64,000 nt of DNA from Albidovulum sp. (GCA_020637635.1 JACKKB010000009.1:103495-167494); one strand, 5' to 3'. Shown: positions 46,214 to 56,605, numbered from the stretch's first letter. A program made the numbers and translations. Notes: generated by a model from the sequence alone, not told the origin.

Positions 46214-47056
46214 CTAGAGCCATTCGCCCTTGATCATCTGGCGATAGACCTTGGCGAGCCAGCTGTTGCCCCTGGCCTCGGGCTTCAGCCCCCGGCCGGT
46301 CAGCAGACGGTAGCTGTCCTGATACCAGTCGGAAGACTGGAAGTTGTAGCCGAGAATCGCCCCCGCCGTCTGCGCCTCGTCGGTCAGGCCGAGCGCGAGA
46401 TAGCTCTCGACCAGCCGGTGCAGGGCCTCGGCGGTGTGGGTCGTGGTGCGATACTGTTCCACCACGACGCGGAACCGGTTGATCGCGGCGGTGTAATGCT
46501 TGCCCTTCAGGTAGTAGCGCCCGATCTCCATTTCCTTCGCCGCCAGATGGTCGAAGGCGAGATCGAACTTCAGCATCGACGACTTGGCATATTCGCTGTC
46601 GGGATACTGTTCGATCACCTCGCGCAGCGCCTGAAGCGCCTGATAGGTCAGCCCCTGATCGCGGCCGACCTCGTCGATCTGGTCGTAGTAGCTGAGCGCG
46701 AGCAGGTATTTGGCATAGGCCGCGTCGTCCTCGGCCGGATAGGTGTCGATATAGCGTTGCGCCGTGGCGCGGCTGTTCTCGTAGTCGCGATCCTTGTGAT
46801 AGGCGAAGGCCTCCATGATCAGCGCCCGCTTGGCCCATTCCGAATAGGGATAGAGCCGCTCGACCTCGGCGAAATACCGCACGGCATCCTTGCCCTTGCG
46901 GCTCGCCTCGAGCTGATATTCTCCAAGCTTGTAAATCTGTTCGGCGTCGAGTGTCTCGAGATCCGGCTCGCTGCCGGCACGCGGCCCGCAGGCCACGAGA
47001 CTCGCCGCGACAAACAGCGCACCGACAAGTCTCTGCGCCACCTTGCCCCGCTTCAT
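46214..47056 (-). CDS. bamD: Outer membrane protein assembly factor BamD (lipoprotein)
   Basis: The protein has 280 residues from ATG 47056. The signal ends in lipobox LVAC with Cys23. The rest is a run of tetratricopeptide-like helices: EQIYKLGEYQLEASRKG, LYPYSEWAKRALIMEAFAYH, then YPAEDDAAYAKYLLALSYYDQ. BamD is the essential periplasmic lipoprotein partner of BamA in inserting beta-barrel proteins. It lies between lpxC and recN on the same strand; the 124-bp gap after lpxC may hold its own promoter. Confidence 0.94.
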   Translation of the reverse strand: MKRGKVAQRLVGALFVAASLVACGPRAGSEPDLETLDAEQIYKLGEYQLEASRKGKDAVRYFAEVERLYPYSEWAKRALIMEAFAYHKDRDYENSRATAQRYIDTYPAEDDAAYAKYLLALSYYDQIDEVGRDQGLTYQALQALREVIEQYPDSEYAKSSMLKFDLAFDHLAAKEMEIGRYYLKGKHYTAAINRFRVVVEQYRTTTHTAEALHRLVESYLALGLTDEAQTAGAILGYNFQSSDWYQDSYRLLTGRGLKPEARGNSWLAKVYRQMIKGEWL

Positions 47057-47180
47057 TGCTTGCCTGCCCCGTTCAGCCTTCACGATTTCTGCCCCGAGGC
47101 TGCCTGGCCAGACGGTGCTTCGCCCTCTCCTAGCACAGAAAATCCTGCACGCAAAACGCCTTTCGGGGCGGCGATGTGCC

Positions 47181-48107
47181 TCAGGCGACCGCCGGAATAT
47201 CGGCCCGGCTGATCCGGGCGCCCGGCAGGTCGCGCCGCCGCACCTCGTCGCATTCGACCAGCCGGTAGGCGGTCGGATCGGCGAAAAGCGCCCGCAGAAG
47301 CCGGTTCGTCATCGCGTGGCCGGCCCGGTGCCCCGTGTAGCGGCCGAGAATCGGTGCCCCGGCAAGCGCCAGATCGCCCAGCGCGTCGAGCATCTTGTGG
47401 CGCACGGGTTCGTCCTTGTGGCGCAGCCCGCCCGGGCTCGACACCCGGTCGCCGTCGAAGACCACGGCATTCTCGCCCGGTTCGCCGCCAAGCGCGAGAC
47501 CCCGCGCCCGCATGTCGTCGACATCGGCCTGCCGGCAGAAGGTGCGGCTGTCGGACAGTTCGCGCAGGAAGGCGCCGTTCGCCATCACCAGATGTTTCTG
47601 CTGGGTGCCGATCGCGGCATCCTCGAAGGCGATGCTGAAGGCGATCTCCAGCGTCTCGGCAGGGTCGAGCCGCGCCACCGCGTCGCCGACCCGCACTTCC
47701 ACCGGCCGCAGCACCTGAAAGAGCATCAGCGGCGCGTCTTCCAGCTCGCGGACCCCGCGGGCGAGGAAGCCGGCCGCGAAGGGCGCGGCCGAGCCGTCGA
47801 GGATCGGAACCTCTGGCCCGTCGATCTCGATCAGCGCGTTATGGATCCCGCACCCGGCCAGCGCCGCCATCAGGTGTTCGATGGTGGAGACACGCACGCC
47901 CGCCTCGTTGCTGATCTCGGTGCAAAGCGTGGCATTGCACACCGAGGACCAGCGCGCGGCGATCATCGCATCGCAGCCGATCACGTCGGTGCGGCGGAAC
48001 CACACGCCCATCCCGGCCGAGGCGGGATGGACCGTCATCTGCGCGCGGCGGCCTGAATGGAGGCCCTTGCCGCGGAAGGTGACCGAAGAACGGATCGTGG
48101 TTTGCAC
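47181..48107 (-). CDS. lpxC: UDP-3-O-acyl-N-acetylglucosamine deacetylase
   Basis: The protein has 308 residues from a GTG at 48107, chosen because the family N-terminus is (M)QTTxxSSVxFxGxGLHSG and an aagg site lies eight bases upstream; an ATG at 48137 would add ten unconserved residues. Zinc ligands His78 (TIEHLMAAL), His237 and Asp241 (RHKMLDALGDL) and catalytic His264 (HRAGHAMTN) are present. LpxC performs the committed step of lipid A synthesis. The ftsZ terminator lies upstream, so it probably has a separate promoter. Confidence 0.95.
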   Translation of the reverse strand: MQTTIRSSVTFRGKGLHSGRRAQMTVHPASAGMGVWFRRTDVIGCDAMIAARWSSVCNATLCTEISNEAGVRVSTIEHLMAALAGCGIHNALIEIDGPEVPILDGSAAPFAAGFLARGVRELEDAPLMLFQVLRPVEVRVGDAVARLDPAETLEIAFSIAFEDAAIGTQQKHLVMANGAFLRELSDSRTFCRQADVDDMRARGLALGGEPGENAVVFDGDRVSSPGGLRHKDEPVRHKMLDALGDLALAGAPILGRYTGHRAGHAMTNRLLRALFADPTAYRLVECDEVRRRDLPGARISRADIPAVA

Positions 48108-48267
48108 TTTAGCTGCCTTGGCCTGCTTCGGGATCATGTCCCGACAGCCGGGGTAAGGGCTGGGGCGGTTCAGCTCAACTCACTCTTTGCAACGGACTGT
48201 AACAAAGCTGCTGCAACTGCGAAGTCGTGGCGGCCCTTCCCGCGACAGTCCGGCGTAACCCGTTGAT

Positions 48268-48301
48268 CCAAAAGAAAGCGGGCCGGGAAACCCCGGCCCG
48301 C
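48268..48301 (-). terminator. Strong intrinsic terminator after ftsZ
   Basis: On the minus strand GCGGGCCGGG-GTTT-CCCGGCCCGC is a perfect 10-bp stem with a four-base loop, followed by TTTCTTTT. It starts 23 bases after the ftsZ stop and ends the cell-division operon before lpxC. Confidence 0.9.
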
Positions 48302-48323
48302 TTCGTTAACGGATCACGTAACG

Positions 48324-49928
48324 TCAGTTCGCCTGGCGACGCAGGAAGGCCGGGATCTCGACCCGCTCATGATCGGGGTCCGGGGTCGGATCGGCGTCCT
48401 GAACCGGGGTCACGCGCGGCTGCGCACGCACCGAAGGCGCCACCCGTTCAGCACTTTCGTGACCATGGCCGGACATCCGGTTCAGGAGGTTGTTGATACC
48501 GAAGCGCCCCTTGTCGGCGGCCTGCCGCGGCTGCTCGATATCGCGCGCCGCGGCGGGCGCGGGACGCGGGGCCTGCCCCTGCACGGGCGCGCGGTTGACC
48601 GCGGCCTGCAGTCGGGCGAGCGCCTCGGGCGTAGGCGTCCCCGGCAGCCGCGGGCGCGGTGCCACGAATTGCGCCTCGTCTTCGACATGGACGGCGCGGG
48701 TCGCCTCTTCGGCGGGTTCCGGACGGTAGGCCGGTGCCGGCAGATCGTCCTCGTCATCCGCCGCGAAGAGCGAGCGCTCGCTCGGGGCCGCCTCGCTGCG
48801 GGCCGGCGCGGGCGCCGCCGCGCGCTCGTCGCGGCCGCGGCTCGCGGAGGGGATGAAGGCCGGCAGTTCGTTCGCGGGCGCGCCGTCCTCGCCGGTCTCC
48901 GCCCCCATCGGCAGAGGCTCCGCCAGGCGCCGGCGCGGCGCCGGCGTCTCGACATGCGAGAGCACCGCGTCGATCCCGGTCGCCACGACGGAGACGCGCA
49001 TCATGCCTTCCATCGTGTCGTCGAGCGTCGAGCCAACGATGATGTTGGCGTCGGGATCCACTTCCTCGCGGATCCGGTTCGCCGCCTCGTCAAGTTCGAA
49101 GAGCGTCAGATCGGAGCCGCCGGTGATGTTGATCAGCACGCCCTTGGCGCCCTTGAGGCTGATCTCGTCGAGCAGCGGGTTGGCGATCGCCTTCTCGGCG
49201 GCCTGGGTCGCGCGATCCTCGCCGGCGGCCTCGCCGGTGCCCATCATCGCCTTGCCCATCTCGTCCATCACCGCGCGCACGTCGGCGAAGTCGAGGTTGA
49301 TCAGGCCCGGACGCACCATGAGGTCGGTCACGCCCTTCACGCCCTGATAGAGCACGTCGTCGGCCATCGCGAAGGCCTCGGTGAAGGTCGTCTTTTCATT
49401 GGCCAGCCGGAAGAGGTTCTGGTTCGGGATGATGATCAGCGTGTCGACCACCTTCTGCAGCGCCTCGATGCCGTCGTCGGCCTGCTTCATCCGCTTGGCA
49501 CCCTCGAACTGGAAGGGCTTGGTCACCACGCCCACGGTCAGCACGCCGAGCTCGCGCGCCGCCTGGGCGATGATCGGCGCCGCACCGGTGCCGGTGCCGC
49601 CGCCCATGCCGGCGGTGATGAAGCACATGTGCGCCCCGGCCAGATGATCGACGATCTCCTCGATCGTCTCCTCGGCCGCGGCCGCACCGACCGACGGGCG
49701 CGCCCCGGCGCCGAGCCCCTCGGTCACCCGAACGCCCATCTGGATCCGCGCGCTCGAATGGCTCTGCTGAAGCGCCTGGGCATCGGTGTTCGCGACCACG
49801 AACTCCACGCCCTCGAGCTGCTTCTCGATCATGTTGTTGACCGCGTTCCCGCCCGCGCCGCCCACACCGAACACGGTGATCCGCGGCTTCAGGTCCTCGC
49901 GTTCATGCATCGTCAAGTTCAAAGCCAT
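48324..49928 (-). CDS. ftsZ: Cell division GTPase FtsZ
   Basis: The protein has 534 residues from ATG 49928. The tubulin signature GGGTGTG is at 109-115 in [18 protein letters not shown], with [15 protein letters not shown] at the N-terminus and [11 protein letters not shown] in the GTPase domain. After about residue 330 comes a long Pro/Ala/Arg-rich linker (about 180 residues, longer than in E. coli) and the conserved C-terminal peptide IPAFLRRQ. FtsZ polymerises into the division ring. It is the last gene of the block, with its own promoter candidate upstream and a strong terminator downstream. Confidence 0.97.
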   Translation of the reverse strand: MALNLTMHEREDLKPRITVFGVGGAGGNAVNNMIEKQLEGVEFVVANTDAQALQQSHSSARIQMGVRVTEGLGAGARPSVGAAAAEETIEEIVDHLAGAHMCFITAGMGGGTGTGAAPIIAQAARELGVLTVGVVTKPFQFEGAKRMKQADDGIEALQKVVDTLIIIPNQNLFRLANEKTTFTEAFAMADDVLYQGVKGVTDLMVRPGLINLDFADVRAVMDEMGKAMMGTGEAAGEDRATQAAEKAIANPLLDEISLKGAKGVLINITGGSDLTLFELDEAANRIREEVDPDANIIVGSTLDDTMEGMMRVSVVATGIDAVLSHVETPAPRRRLAEPLPMGAETGEDGAPANELPAFIPSASRGRDERAAAPAPARSEAAPSERSLFAADDEDDLPAPAYRPEPAEEATRAVHVEDEAQFVAPRPRLPGTPTPEALARLQAAVNRAPVQGQAPRPAPAAARDIEQPRQAADKGRFGINNLLNRMSGHGHESAERVAPSVRAQPRVTPVQDADPTPDPDHERVEIPAFLRRQAN

Positions 49929-49988
49929 TTTTTTCCGCCTGTTTGTCCCCGCGCCGCCAGCACGGCCGTCGTCCCACACAATAGCGCG

Positions 49989-50017
49989 ATTTTAGAGAAA
50001 ACCTCCCGTGAGGTCAC
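49989..50017 (-). promoter_or_regulatory. Sigma-70-type promoter candidate for ftsZ
   Basis: On the minus strand GTGACC (50012-50017) and TAAAAT (49989-49994) are separated by exactly 17 bases. The -10 matches five of six and the -35 four of six consensus positions. It lies 61 bases upstream of the ftsZ start in the 174-bp ftsA-ftsZ spacer, the only sizeable gap in this end of the block besides ddl-murB. Confidence 0.5.
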
Positions 50018-50102
50018 GTGGAAATCCGCCCTTTCGCACAAAATCTGGTGGGTTGGCGCCTTCTGATCGGCGGCATCTTGCTGTCACCTCAAGATCGTGC
50101 GT

Positions 50103-51431
50103 TTACCAGTTGTCTTTAAACCATTTCACCGCCCTCCGCAAAGACCGGGCCGGATAGCGCTCGGCCGGAATCTCGAAATCCCACCACTCGTCCTGCGGGT
50201 TCGCAGCAAAGAGGCAGAGCCCCACGGTAGCTGAAAACGGGGCCCCGGTCGCAACCTGCGGCAGACCCTGAACGCGCAACGGGCGACCGAGTCGCACGCT
50301 CTGGCCGAGGATTCGCGCGGCCAGGAGATCGAGCCCGGGAATCTGGCTGCCGCCCCCCGTCAGCACGATCTGCTGGCTCGGCAGCTGGTCGAAACCCGCG
50401 GCGTCGAGAATGGCCCGCGCCTCTTCGAAGATCTCCTCGACCCTCGGCCGCATGATGCCGATGAGCTCGGTGCGGCTGACGCGGCGGCGGTCCTTTTCCC
50501 AGTCGCCGCTGTCACCGCCGATCTCGATCATCTCGCGGTCGTCCATCCCGGTGGCCTGCACCCCGCCGTGGATCGTCTTCATCCGTTCGGCGGTGGCCAA
50601 GGGCACCTGCAGCCCCTTGGAGATATCGAGCGTCACGTGATCGCCGCCAAGCCGGATCGTCTCGGCGAAGATCATGTGCTTCTTGATGAAGACCGAGATT
50701 CCGGTGCTGCCGCCGCCGATGTCGATGCAGGCGGCGCCGAGTTCCTGTTCGTCCTCGACGAGCGAGGAGAGCCCCGAGACATAGGCCGACGAGGCGAAGC
50801 CGGCGATCTCCAGATCGCAGCGACGGATGCAGTAGATGAGGTTCTGCACCGCCTGGGTGTCGATCGTCAGCAGATGCATGTCGGTCGCAAGCCGGTTGCC
50901 GACATGGCCGCGCGGATCGGTGAAGCCGGAGCGGTGGTCGATCGCGAAGTTCACCGGATGGGCATGCAGCACCTCGCGCCCGGGGCCGAAATCGGGCACG
51001 TCGCAGGCAGCCAGCACGCGCGCCACGTCCTGTTCGCTCACCTGCCCGTCAAGGATCTGGACATCGCCGGCCAGGCCGTAGCTGCGCGGCCGCGCGCCCG
51101 AGAAGCAGGCGATCACGTGGTCGACCCGGGTCTGGGCCATCTTCTGCGCCGCCTGCACCGCGGTGCGGATCGCGCGCTCGGTCTCCTGCATCGCGTCGAC
51201 CTCGCCGAAGCGCATGCCGCGCGCGCGCGTCGTCGCCGCGCCGATGACGCGGAACTGCGACTGCCCGGCAAGCGCGCCGAGCCCGTCCTCGCGCGGCACT
51301 TCGGCCTCGAAGCGCAACACCAGGCAGGCGATCTTCGAACTGCCGACGTCGAGCACCGCGACCACGCCGCGCTGCAGCGCCGCCCGCCGCATCGCCCGCA
51401 TCGCACGCTGCGCCTGATAAAGATCCCTCAT
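50103..51431 (-). CDS. ftsA: Cell division protein FtsA
   Basis: The protein has 442 residues. Actin-fold motifs are present: phosphate-1 VVAVLDVGSSKIACLV near residue 24, ACIDIGGGSTGISVFIKK (phosphate 2), and QIVLTGGGSQIPGLDLLA (adenosine region). The C-terminal WFKDNW is a short amphipathic membrane-targeting end. FtsA tethers FtsZ to the inner membrane. It overlaps ftsQ by four bases (ATGA), showing co-translation. Confidence 0.96.
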   Translation of the reverse strand: MRDLYQAQRAMRAMRRAALQRGVVAVLDVGSSKIACLVLRFEAEVPREDGLGALAGQSQFRVIGAATTRARGMRFGEVDAMQETERAIRTAVQAAQKMAQTRVDHVIACFSGARPRSYGLAGDVQILDGQVSEQDVARVLAACDVPDFGPGREVLHAHPVNFAIDHRSGFTDPRGHVGNRLATDMHLLTIDTQAVQNLIYCIRRCDLEIAGFASSAYVSGLSSLVEDEQELGAACIDIGGGSTGISVFIKKHMIFAETIRLGGDHVTLDISKGLQVPLATAERMKTIHGGVQATGMDDREMIEIGGDSGDWEKDRRRVSRTELIGIMRPRVEEIFEEARAILDAAGFDQLPSQQIVLTGGGSQIPGLDLLAARILGQSVRLGRPLRVQGLPQVATGAPFSATVGLCLFAANPQDEWWDFEIPAERYPARSLRRAVKWFKDNW

Positions 51432-52318
51432 TGCCCCACCACCTCTGAATCGGCTGTTCCCATTGCCTCCGTCCCCGCCAGGCGGATCGTCGGCCGCATT
51501 TCGTTTCTCAGGTCCACGACCGCTATGTCGCGGCCAAGGAGATCTTCCGCCTGGTCGAGTGCCGCGACACGCTGCATCGCCGCGACCGGCCGTTCTTCGG
51601 GCAGAAGGATGCGCTGGTCGCGGTCAAGCACGACGTCCCAGCGACGCTCGCCCATCCGGACCAGGCCGCGGATCCGGGGCGTCACGGGCCCGGCCGCCGC
51701 CAGGACCTCGAGCGCCTCGCCCACCGCCTGGTCCGCGCCCACGCCCGCGATCACCGGCAGATCGCCGCGCGCCGTCCGGTCGAGCAACGTCGCCACACGG
51801 TGGCCGGTCGCGTCCAGCATCTCGAGCCCGGCACGGCCACGCCAGAGGATGACCGGCACGCGCTCTCGCACCACCACCTGCAGCACGCCGCCCTTGCGCA
51901 CCTGAAGATCGGCCGAGGCGACGGCGTCGATCTGTTCGATCGCGGCGCGGAAAGCGGGCAGGTCGAGCCGGAAGGACGAGACCGGCAGCGTCACCGGCAG
52001 CATCTTGCGGATCGCCCGCGCCACCGGCGGCGAGGCGCCGTCGATGGCCATGAGCCCGACCATGAATTCCGGCCGGTTCTCGACGCTGAGCCTGAGATCG
52101 GCCAGATCCGCCTGCAGCGCCGCGCGGCGGCCGCCGTCGGCGAGATAGCCCCCGGCAAGACCGGTGACGAGCAGCAGCGGCAGGCCGAGACGCAGCGCCC
52201 GCCGGAATCCCGGCGTGAGCCAGAGCCGCTCGGCCCGGAAGGCAAGCCGCGACGGCGCCGGATCGCGCCGGGGCGCGGTCGGCGCGGCCGGGCGGCGGGG
52301 GGCCCTCAGCGTCCGCAT
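51428..52318 (-). CDS. ftsQ: Cell division protein FtsQ
   Basis: The protein has 296 residues from ATG 52318. A basic cytoplasmic N-terminus (many Arg/Pro) leads to one membrane helix at about 40-60 ([20 protein letters not shown]). The periplasmic part holds a POTRA domain ([51 protein letters not shown] sequence) and the beta domain. It links early and late divisome proteins. It overlaps ddl by 13 bases and ftsA by four. Sequence conservation in this family is low; context makes the call firm. Confidence 0.92.
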   Translation of the reverse strand: MRTLRAPRRPAAPTAPRRDPAPSRLAFRAERLWLTPGFRRALRLGLPLLLVTGLAGGYLADGGRRAALQADLADLRLSVENRPEFMVGLMAIDGASPPVARAIRKMLPVTLPVSSFRLDLPAFRAAIEQIDAVASADLQVRKGGVLQVVVRERVPVILWRGRAGLEMLDATGHRVATLLDRTARGDLPVIAGVGADQAVGEALEVLAAAGPVTPRIRGLVRMGERRWDVVLDRDQRILLPEERPVAAMQRVAALDQAEDLLGRDIAVVDLRNEMRPTIRLAGTEAMGTADSEVVGQ

Positions 52319-53229
52319 GAGGCATCCTCCACGATCCAGGCGCAAAGCTCGGGAAACGACATGCCCTCTGCCGCCGCCTGTTCGGGGCTGAGCGAGGTGG
52401 GCGTCATGCCGGGCTGGGTGTTGGTCTCGAGGATGAACAGCCCGGCAAGCCCGCGCGTCTCGTCCCAGCGCAGGTCGCTGCGGCTGAGCCCCCGGCACCC
52501 GAGCGCGCGATGCGCCCGGAGCGCATAGTCCTGCGCCGCCGCCGCGATCTCGTCCGGCAGCCCGGCCGGGCAACTGTGGGTCGAACCTCCCGGCGCGTAT
52601 TTGGCGTGATAGTCGTACCAGCCCGCGGTGTGGATCTCGGTCACCACCGTCGCGCGGTCGCCCATCACCGAAACCGTGAGCTCGCGCCCCGGGACATAGG
52701 CCTCGACCATCACCTCGTCGGGCATCTCGGGGCCGAACTGCGGCGGCGTGTTGGCATCCCTGGCAACGATGTAGACGCCGACCGAGGAGCCCTCGGCATT
52801 GGGTTTGGCGACATAGGGCGGCGTCATGAGATGGCCCGCCATCACCTCGGCCCTGGGCGCCAGCAGGCTATCGACCACCGGCAGGCCGGCGGCACGATAG
52901 GCCGCCTTGGCGCGGGTCTTGTCCATCGCCAGCGCCGAGGCAAGGACACCCGAATGCGTATAGGGAATTCGCAGCCATTCGAGCAGGCCCTGGACGCAGC
53001 CGTCCTCGCCCCAGCGGCCATGAAGGGCATTGAAACAGACATCGGGCGCGATTTCGGACAGCCGCACGGCAAGGTCGGGGCCGGCATCGAGCTCGACCAC
53101 CTCGTATCCCGCCTCCCGCAGGGCGGCCGCGCATGCGCGCCCGGTAACAAGCGACACGTCGCGTTCGGCCGACGCGCCGCCCATCAGAACCGCCACCTTG
53201 GGGGCTGCCTTGCTCGACCTGCCCGCCAC
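52306..53229 (-). CDS. ddl: D-alanine--D-alanine ligase
   Basis: The protein has 307 residues from ATG 53229. N-terminal [20 protein letters not shown] and the [20 protein letters not shown] block bind substrate; ATP-grasp segments include [26 protein letters not shown] and the late [20 protein letters not shown]. It joins two D-alanines for the peptidoglycan pentapeptide. A 285-bp non-coding stretch separates it from murB upstream, unusually long for this block. Confidence 0.95.
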   Translation of the reverse strand: MAGRSSKAAPKVAVLMGGASAERDVSLVTGRACAAALREAGYEVVELDAGPDLAVRLSEIAPDVCFNALHGRWGEDGCVQGLLEWLRIPYTHSGVLASALAMDKTRAKAAYRAAGLPVVDSLLAPRAEVMAGHLMTPPYVAKPNAEGSSVGVYIVARDANTPPQFGPEMPDEVMVEAYVPGRELTVSVMGDRATVVTEIHTAGWYDYHAKYAPGGSTHSCPAGLPDEIAAAAQDYALRAHRALGCRGLSRSDLRWDETRGLAGLFILETNTQPGMTPTSLSPEQAAAEGMSFPELCAWIVEDASCGR

Positions 53230-53514
53230 ATTTGCCTTTCTGCCCGGTTGGCCCGGGCTTCTGGGGGCAATCTAACCGCAACGGGCAGGCGACAAAAGCC
53301 CCTTTCGTCCCGAAAGGAGGCTTCCGGCAGGGCCTCGCCGACGCAAGGGGACCGGGCGCCGCGCTGTGGCGGCAGAGATGCGGGCGATCACAGTCTCGCG
53401 CCCGTCCCGCCCCCGTCCCGCCCCCGTCCCGGCGCCGTCCCGGCGCCGTTTCGCGGGCCTGCCGGCGGTGCCGCGCGTGCCCCGGCCCGGCAGCGCCGAT
53501 TCGCCTCCCCGGAC
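53230..53514 (-). other. 285-bp non-coding spacer between murB and ddl with 11-bp tandem repeats
   Basis: No conserved coding frame is seen. At 53404-53450 there is an 11-bp period array: two units like gtcccgccccc followed by two like gtcccggcgcc and a partial. It is C/G-skewed between strands. The spacer may hold an internal promoter for ddl-ftsQ-ftsA. Confidence 0.6.
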
Positions 53515-54435
53515 TCAGCGGTCGCCCACCCGGATCACTTCCCACCGCAGATCGTGACCGGAGCTCTCGCGCACCCGCGCCCGCACGAATTCGCCGAGAT
53601 CCTCAAGCTCCGCCGCCGTCGCGCCCCCGGTGTTGACGAGGAAGTTCGGATGCTTGGCACTCATCTCGGCGCCGCCATGCCGGTAGCCCCTGAGGCCGGC
53701 GGCGTCGATCAGCGACCAGGCCTTGAGATCGTGGACATCGTCGGGGCGGCCGGTCGAGGAAAAGCCGGCCGGGTTGCGAAAGGTCGAGCCGGCGCTGCGT
53801 TCCTTCACCGGCTGCGTGGCATCGCGCCGGGCAAGCTGGTCGGCCATCTTCGCCGCCAGGGCCGCCGGATCGCCCGGCGCGCCCTCGAAGACCGCCTCGA
53901 TCACCACCGCGCCGGCGGGCAGCGACGAGGAGCGATAGCCGAACCCGGCCGCGGCGCGGTCGATCGTCGCCAGGCTGCCGTCGCGCAGGACGAGCGTCGC
54001 CGCGACGAGATGGTCGGCCACATAGCTGCCGTAGCAGCCCGCGTTCATCGCCACGGCGCCGCCGATGGCGCCCGGGATCGTGCGCAGAAACGTAAGATCC
54101 ACCCCCGCCTCGGCTGCGCGCCGCGCCACATGCGCGTCAAGTGCGGCCGCCCCGGCGGTGACCCGCGCCCCCTCGACCGCAATGCCGTTGAAGCCGCGGC
54201 CAAGCCGGATCACCACGCCGCGGATACCGCCGTCGCGGACGATGAGGTTGGACCCGACCCCCATCGGAAAGACCGCCACCGAAGATGGCAGAGCGGCCAG
54301 GAACGCGGCAAGGTCTTCGCGGTCCGCGGGCTGGAACAGCCATTCGGCCGGCCCGCCCACGCGGAGCCATGTAAGCTCCGAAAGCGGCCGTTCCGGCGTC
54401 AGCGTGCCGCGCACGGGAGGAATGGTCAGGGTCAT
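53515..54435 (-). CDS. murB: UDP-N-acetylenolpyruvoylglucosamine reductase
   Basis: The protein has 306 residues. FAD-binding blocks [34 protein letters not shown] and [18 protein letters not shown] are present; the catalytic Ser is in the AGSTFRNP segment, as in type II-like MurB, and the C-terminal ends with [20 protein letters not shown]. It reduces enolpyruvyl-UDP-GlcNAc to UDP-MurNAc with NADPH. It follows the two DUF2484 genes; the gap to the upstream gene is about 195 bases. Confidence 0.95.
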   Translation of the reverse strand: MTLTIPPVRGTLTPERPLSELTWLRVGGPAEWLFQPADREDLAAFLAALPSSVAVFPMGVGSNLIVRDGGIRGVVIRLGRGFNGIAVEGARVTAGAAALDAHVARRAAEAGVDLTFLRTIPGAIGGAVAMNAGCYGSYVADHLVAATLVLRDGSLATIDRAAAGFGYRSSSLPAGAVVIEAVFEGAPGDPAALAAKMADQLARRDATQPVKERSAGSTFRNPAGFSSTGRPDDVHDLKAWSLIDAAGLRGYRHGGAEMSAKHPNFLVNTGGATAAELEDLGEFVRARVRESSGHDLRWEVIRVGDR

Positions 54436-54630
54436 GTCGGGTTGCTAGTGCGCGTCCGCGCCGGGGGCAAGCCCGAACGAAAGCGGCATGGGTTCGCGGA
54501 CCGCTCGACCGAACCCTGCAGCCCAGGCGTCGCCGGGCCGCCCGGAACCGGACCGAAAGGGCGGGCCGGCCCGTCCGGCCGGGCGAACTGCCGACAGGTC
54601 TTCAGACAGGCCCGTCCTGCGCCAGGGCCC

Positions 54631-54879
54631 TCACCCCAACGCCTTGCCCCGGATCCGCCCCCAGAGGCGGATGAGCGGCCAGCGCAGGATCGAGGCGCCG
54701 CCGGCGAGGGCGAGGAGCCCGACCCAGGGGCCGTGCTGGTAGGTGACCCAGCCGAGGATCGGAATGCCGAGGACCACAAGGGCGTAGGCCGAACGCCAGT
54801 GCCCGCTCCGCGAGGGCAGAAGCGCCAGGATCGTCGCCGCCACCACCCAGAGGCAGGCAAGCACGAGCGAGATGGTCAT
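54631..54879 (-). CDS. DUF2484 family small membrane protein (copy 2)
   Basis: The protein has 82 residues with three hydrophobic segments. The N-terminus (MTISLVLACLWVVAATILAL) and the HGPWVGLLAL and RWPL segments align with the neighbouring paralogue at 54876. It overlaps that gene by four bases (ATGA). DUF2484 proteins are small alphaproteobacterial membrane proteins without known function; placement between murC and murB is recurrent in Rhodobacteraceae. Confidence 0.82.
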   Translation of the reverse strand: MTISLVLACLWVVAATILALLPSRSGHWRSAYALVVLGIPILGWVTYQHGPWVGLLALAGGASILRWPLIRLWGRIRGKALG

Positions 54880-55142
54880 GGCTCCCTCCCTTCCCCGTCA
54901 GGCAGCCGCCGGTTGAACGCCCTCTTTGCCAAGTAAAGCAGGGGCTTGCGAAACATTGATACGAAAGCGACGCAGGCCGCAAGGGAAATCCACAGGCCGT
55001 GGGCAACCGCCAGCCAGAGGATGAGCCCGAGCCCGGCAGCCAGAAGCGCGAGCCCGGGCAGGATCTGGTAGCGCATCGGCAGCATCGCGATGGCCGCGGC
55101 GGCGAGCACCCAGAGGCAAAGAAGGACGAGCGGCAGCGTCAT
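54876..55142 (-). CDS. DUF2484 family small membrane protein (copy 1)
   Basis: The protein has 88 residues with three hydrophobic stretches (MTLPLVLLCLWVLAAAAIAM, then ILPGLALLAAGLGLILWLAV, then WISLAACVAFVSMF) and a basic C-terminal tail (RKPLLYLAKRAFNRR). It shares the pattern MTxxLVLxCLWVxAA, LPxR and HGxW with the next gene, so the two are tandem paralogues. It starts 11 bases after murC. Function is unknown; location suggests a role tied to cell-wall synthesis or division at the inner membrane. Confidence 0.82.
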   Translation of the reverse strand: MTLPLVLLCLWVLAAAAIAMLPMRYQILPGLALLAAGLGLILWLAVAHGLWISLAACVAFVSMFRKPLLYLAKRAFNRRLPDGEGREP

Positions 55143-55153
55143 GGCGCCCCCGC

Positions 55154-56605
55154 TCAGCCGGCCGCGGCGGGCTGCCCCTCGGCCCCCGGCGCAGCGAGAC
55201 CGGCAAGCCGTTCCGGCAGGGCGTTGGCCCAGGCACTGATCGTGCCGGCGCCGAGACAGACCACGATATCTCCCGGGCGCGCCTCGTCCAGCACCAGCCG
55301 CGCGAGATCGGCCTCGTCGCCCAGGGCATGGGCATGGCGGTGGCCATGGGCGATGAGGCCGGCCACCAGATCGTCGCGCGAGGCACCGGGGATCGGGTCT
55401 TCGCCGGCGGCATAGACCTCGGCGATGGCGACCACGTCGGCCTCGTTGAAACAGGTGCAGAAGTCCTCGAAGAGGTTGGAAAGCCGCGAGTAGCGGTGCG
55501 GCTGATGGACGGCGATGACGCGGCCCGAGGGCTGCGAGGCGATCGCCTGTCGCGCGGCCTTGAGGACGGCCGCGATCTCGACCGGGTGGTGGCCGTAGTC
55601 GTCGATCACCGTCACCCCGCCCAGCACCTCGCCGACCCTGGTGAAGCGCCGGTTGACGCCGCCGAAACCGGCCAGCGCGGCGCGGATCTCGGACCGCTTC
55701 ATGCCGAGATGGCGCGCGACCGCGACCGCCGCCAGCGCGTTCGAGACGTTGTGGTCGCCCGGCATCGGCAGCGTGCAGTCCTCGATCATGGCGTCCTCGC
55801 CCTGAAGCGCCACGTCAAATCGCGCGATGCCGCCCTCGTAGCGCAGGTTCACCGCGCGCACATCGGCCTGGGCGTTGAAGCCGAAGGTGACGACGCGCCG
55901 GTCGGTGATGCGCCCGACAAGCGTCTGCACCTCGGGGTGGTCAGTGCAGCAGACCGCGAGCCCGTAGAAGGGAATGCCGGTGACGAAGTCGTAAAACCCC
56001 TTGCGCAGGGCCTCGATCGTGCCCCAGTGCTCCATGTGCTCGGGGTCGATGTTGGTGACGATGGCGATGGTCGCGGGCAGCCGGTTGAACGAGCCGTCGC
56101 TTTCGTCGGCCTCGACCACCATCCACTCGCCCGCCCCCGCCCGCGCGTTCGAGCCGTAGGCATGGATGATGCCGCCGTTGATCACGGTCGGATCGAAGCC
56201 GCCCCTGTCGAGAAGCGTGGCCACCATCGTCGTCGTCGTGGTCTTGCCATGCGTGCCCGCCACCGCGACGTTGGAGCGAAGCCGCATCAGTTCCGCCAGC
56301 ATCTCGGCCCGGCGCACCACCGGCAAGCCGCGCCGGCGCGCCTCCTCGAGCTCGGGGTTGCCCTTCTTGATCGCCGAGGAGACGACGACGACCGCCGCAT
56401 CGCCGATGTTCTCCGCCCGCTGGCCTTCGAAGACCGTGGCGCCTAGCGCGACCAGCCGCTCGGTGATCTTCGAGGCCTTCGCGTCGGAGCCCTGCACCCT
56501 GAAGCCCTGTGTCATCAGCACCTCGGCGATGCCCGACATGCCGATGCCGCCGATGCCGACGAAATGAATTGGGCCCAGCTCTCCGGGCAGTTTGGTGGCG
56601 TTCAT
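55154..56605 (-). CDS. murC: UDP-N-acetylmuramate--L-alanine ligase
   Basis: The protein has 483 residues. [16 protein letters not shown] (15-30) binds the UDP substrate; the ATP loop [10 protein letters not shown] is at 117-126; later [18 protein letters not shown] and [12 protein letters not shown] segments mark the central and C-terminal Mur ligase domains, with HQPHRYSRL. It adds L-alanine to UDP-MurNAc in the cytoplasm. It overlaps murG by four bases and is followed by the DUF2484 pair. Confidence 0.96.
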   Translation of the reverse strand: MNATKLPGELGPIHFVGIGGIGMSGIAEVLMTQGFRVQGSDAKASKITERLVALGATVFEGQRAENIGDAAVVVVSSAIKKGNPELEEARRRGLPVVRRAEMLAELMRLRSNVAVAGTHGKTTTTTMVATLLDRGGFDPTVINGGIIHAYGSNARAGAGEWMVVEADESDGSFNRLPATIAIVTNIDPEHMEHWGTIEALRKGFYDFVTGIPFYGLAVCCTDHPEVQTLVGRITDRRVVTFGFNAQADVRAVNLRYEGGIARFDVALQGEDAMIEDCTLPMPGDHNVSNALAAVAVARHLGMKRSEIRAALAGFGGVNRRFTRVGEVLGGVTVIDDYGHHPVEIAAVLKAARQAIASQPSGRVIAVHQPHRYSRLSNLFEDFCTCFNEADVVAIAEVYAAGEDPIPGASRDDLVAGLIAHGHRHAHALGDEADLARLVLDEARPGDIVVCLGAGTISAWANALPERLAGLAAPGAEGQPAAAG

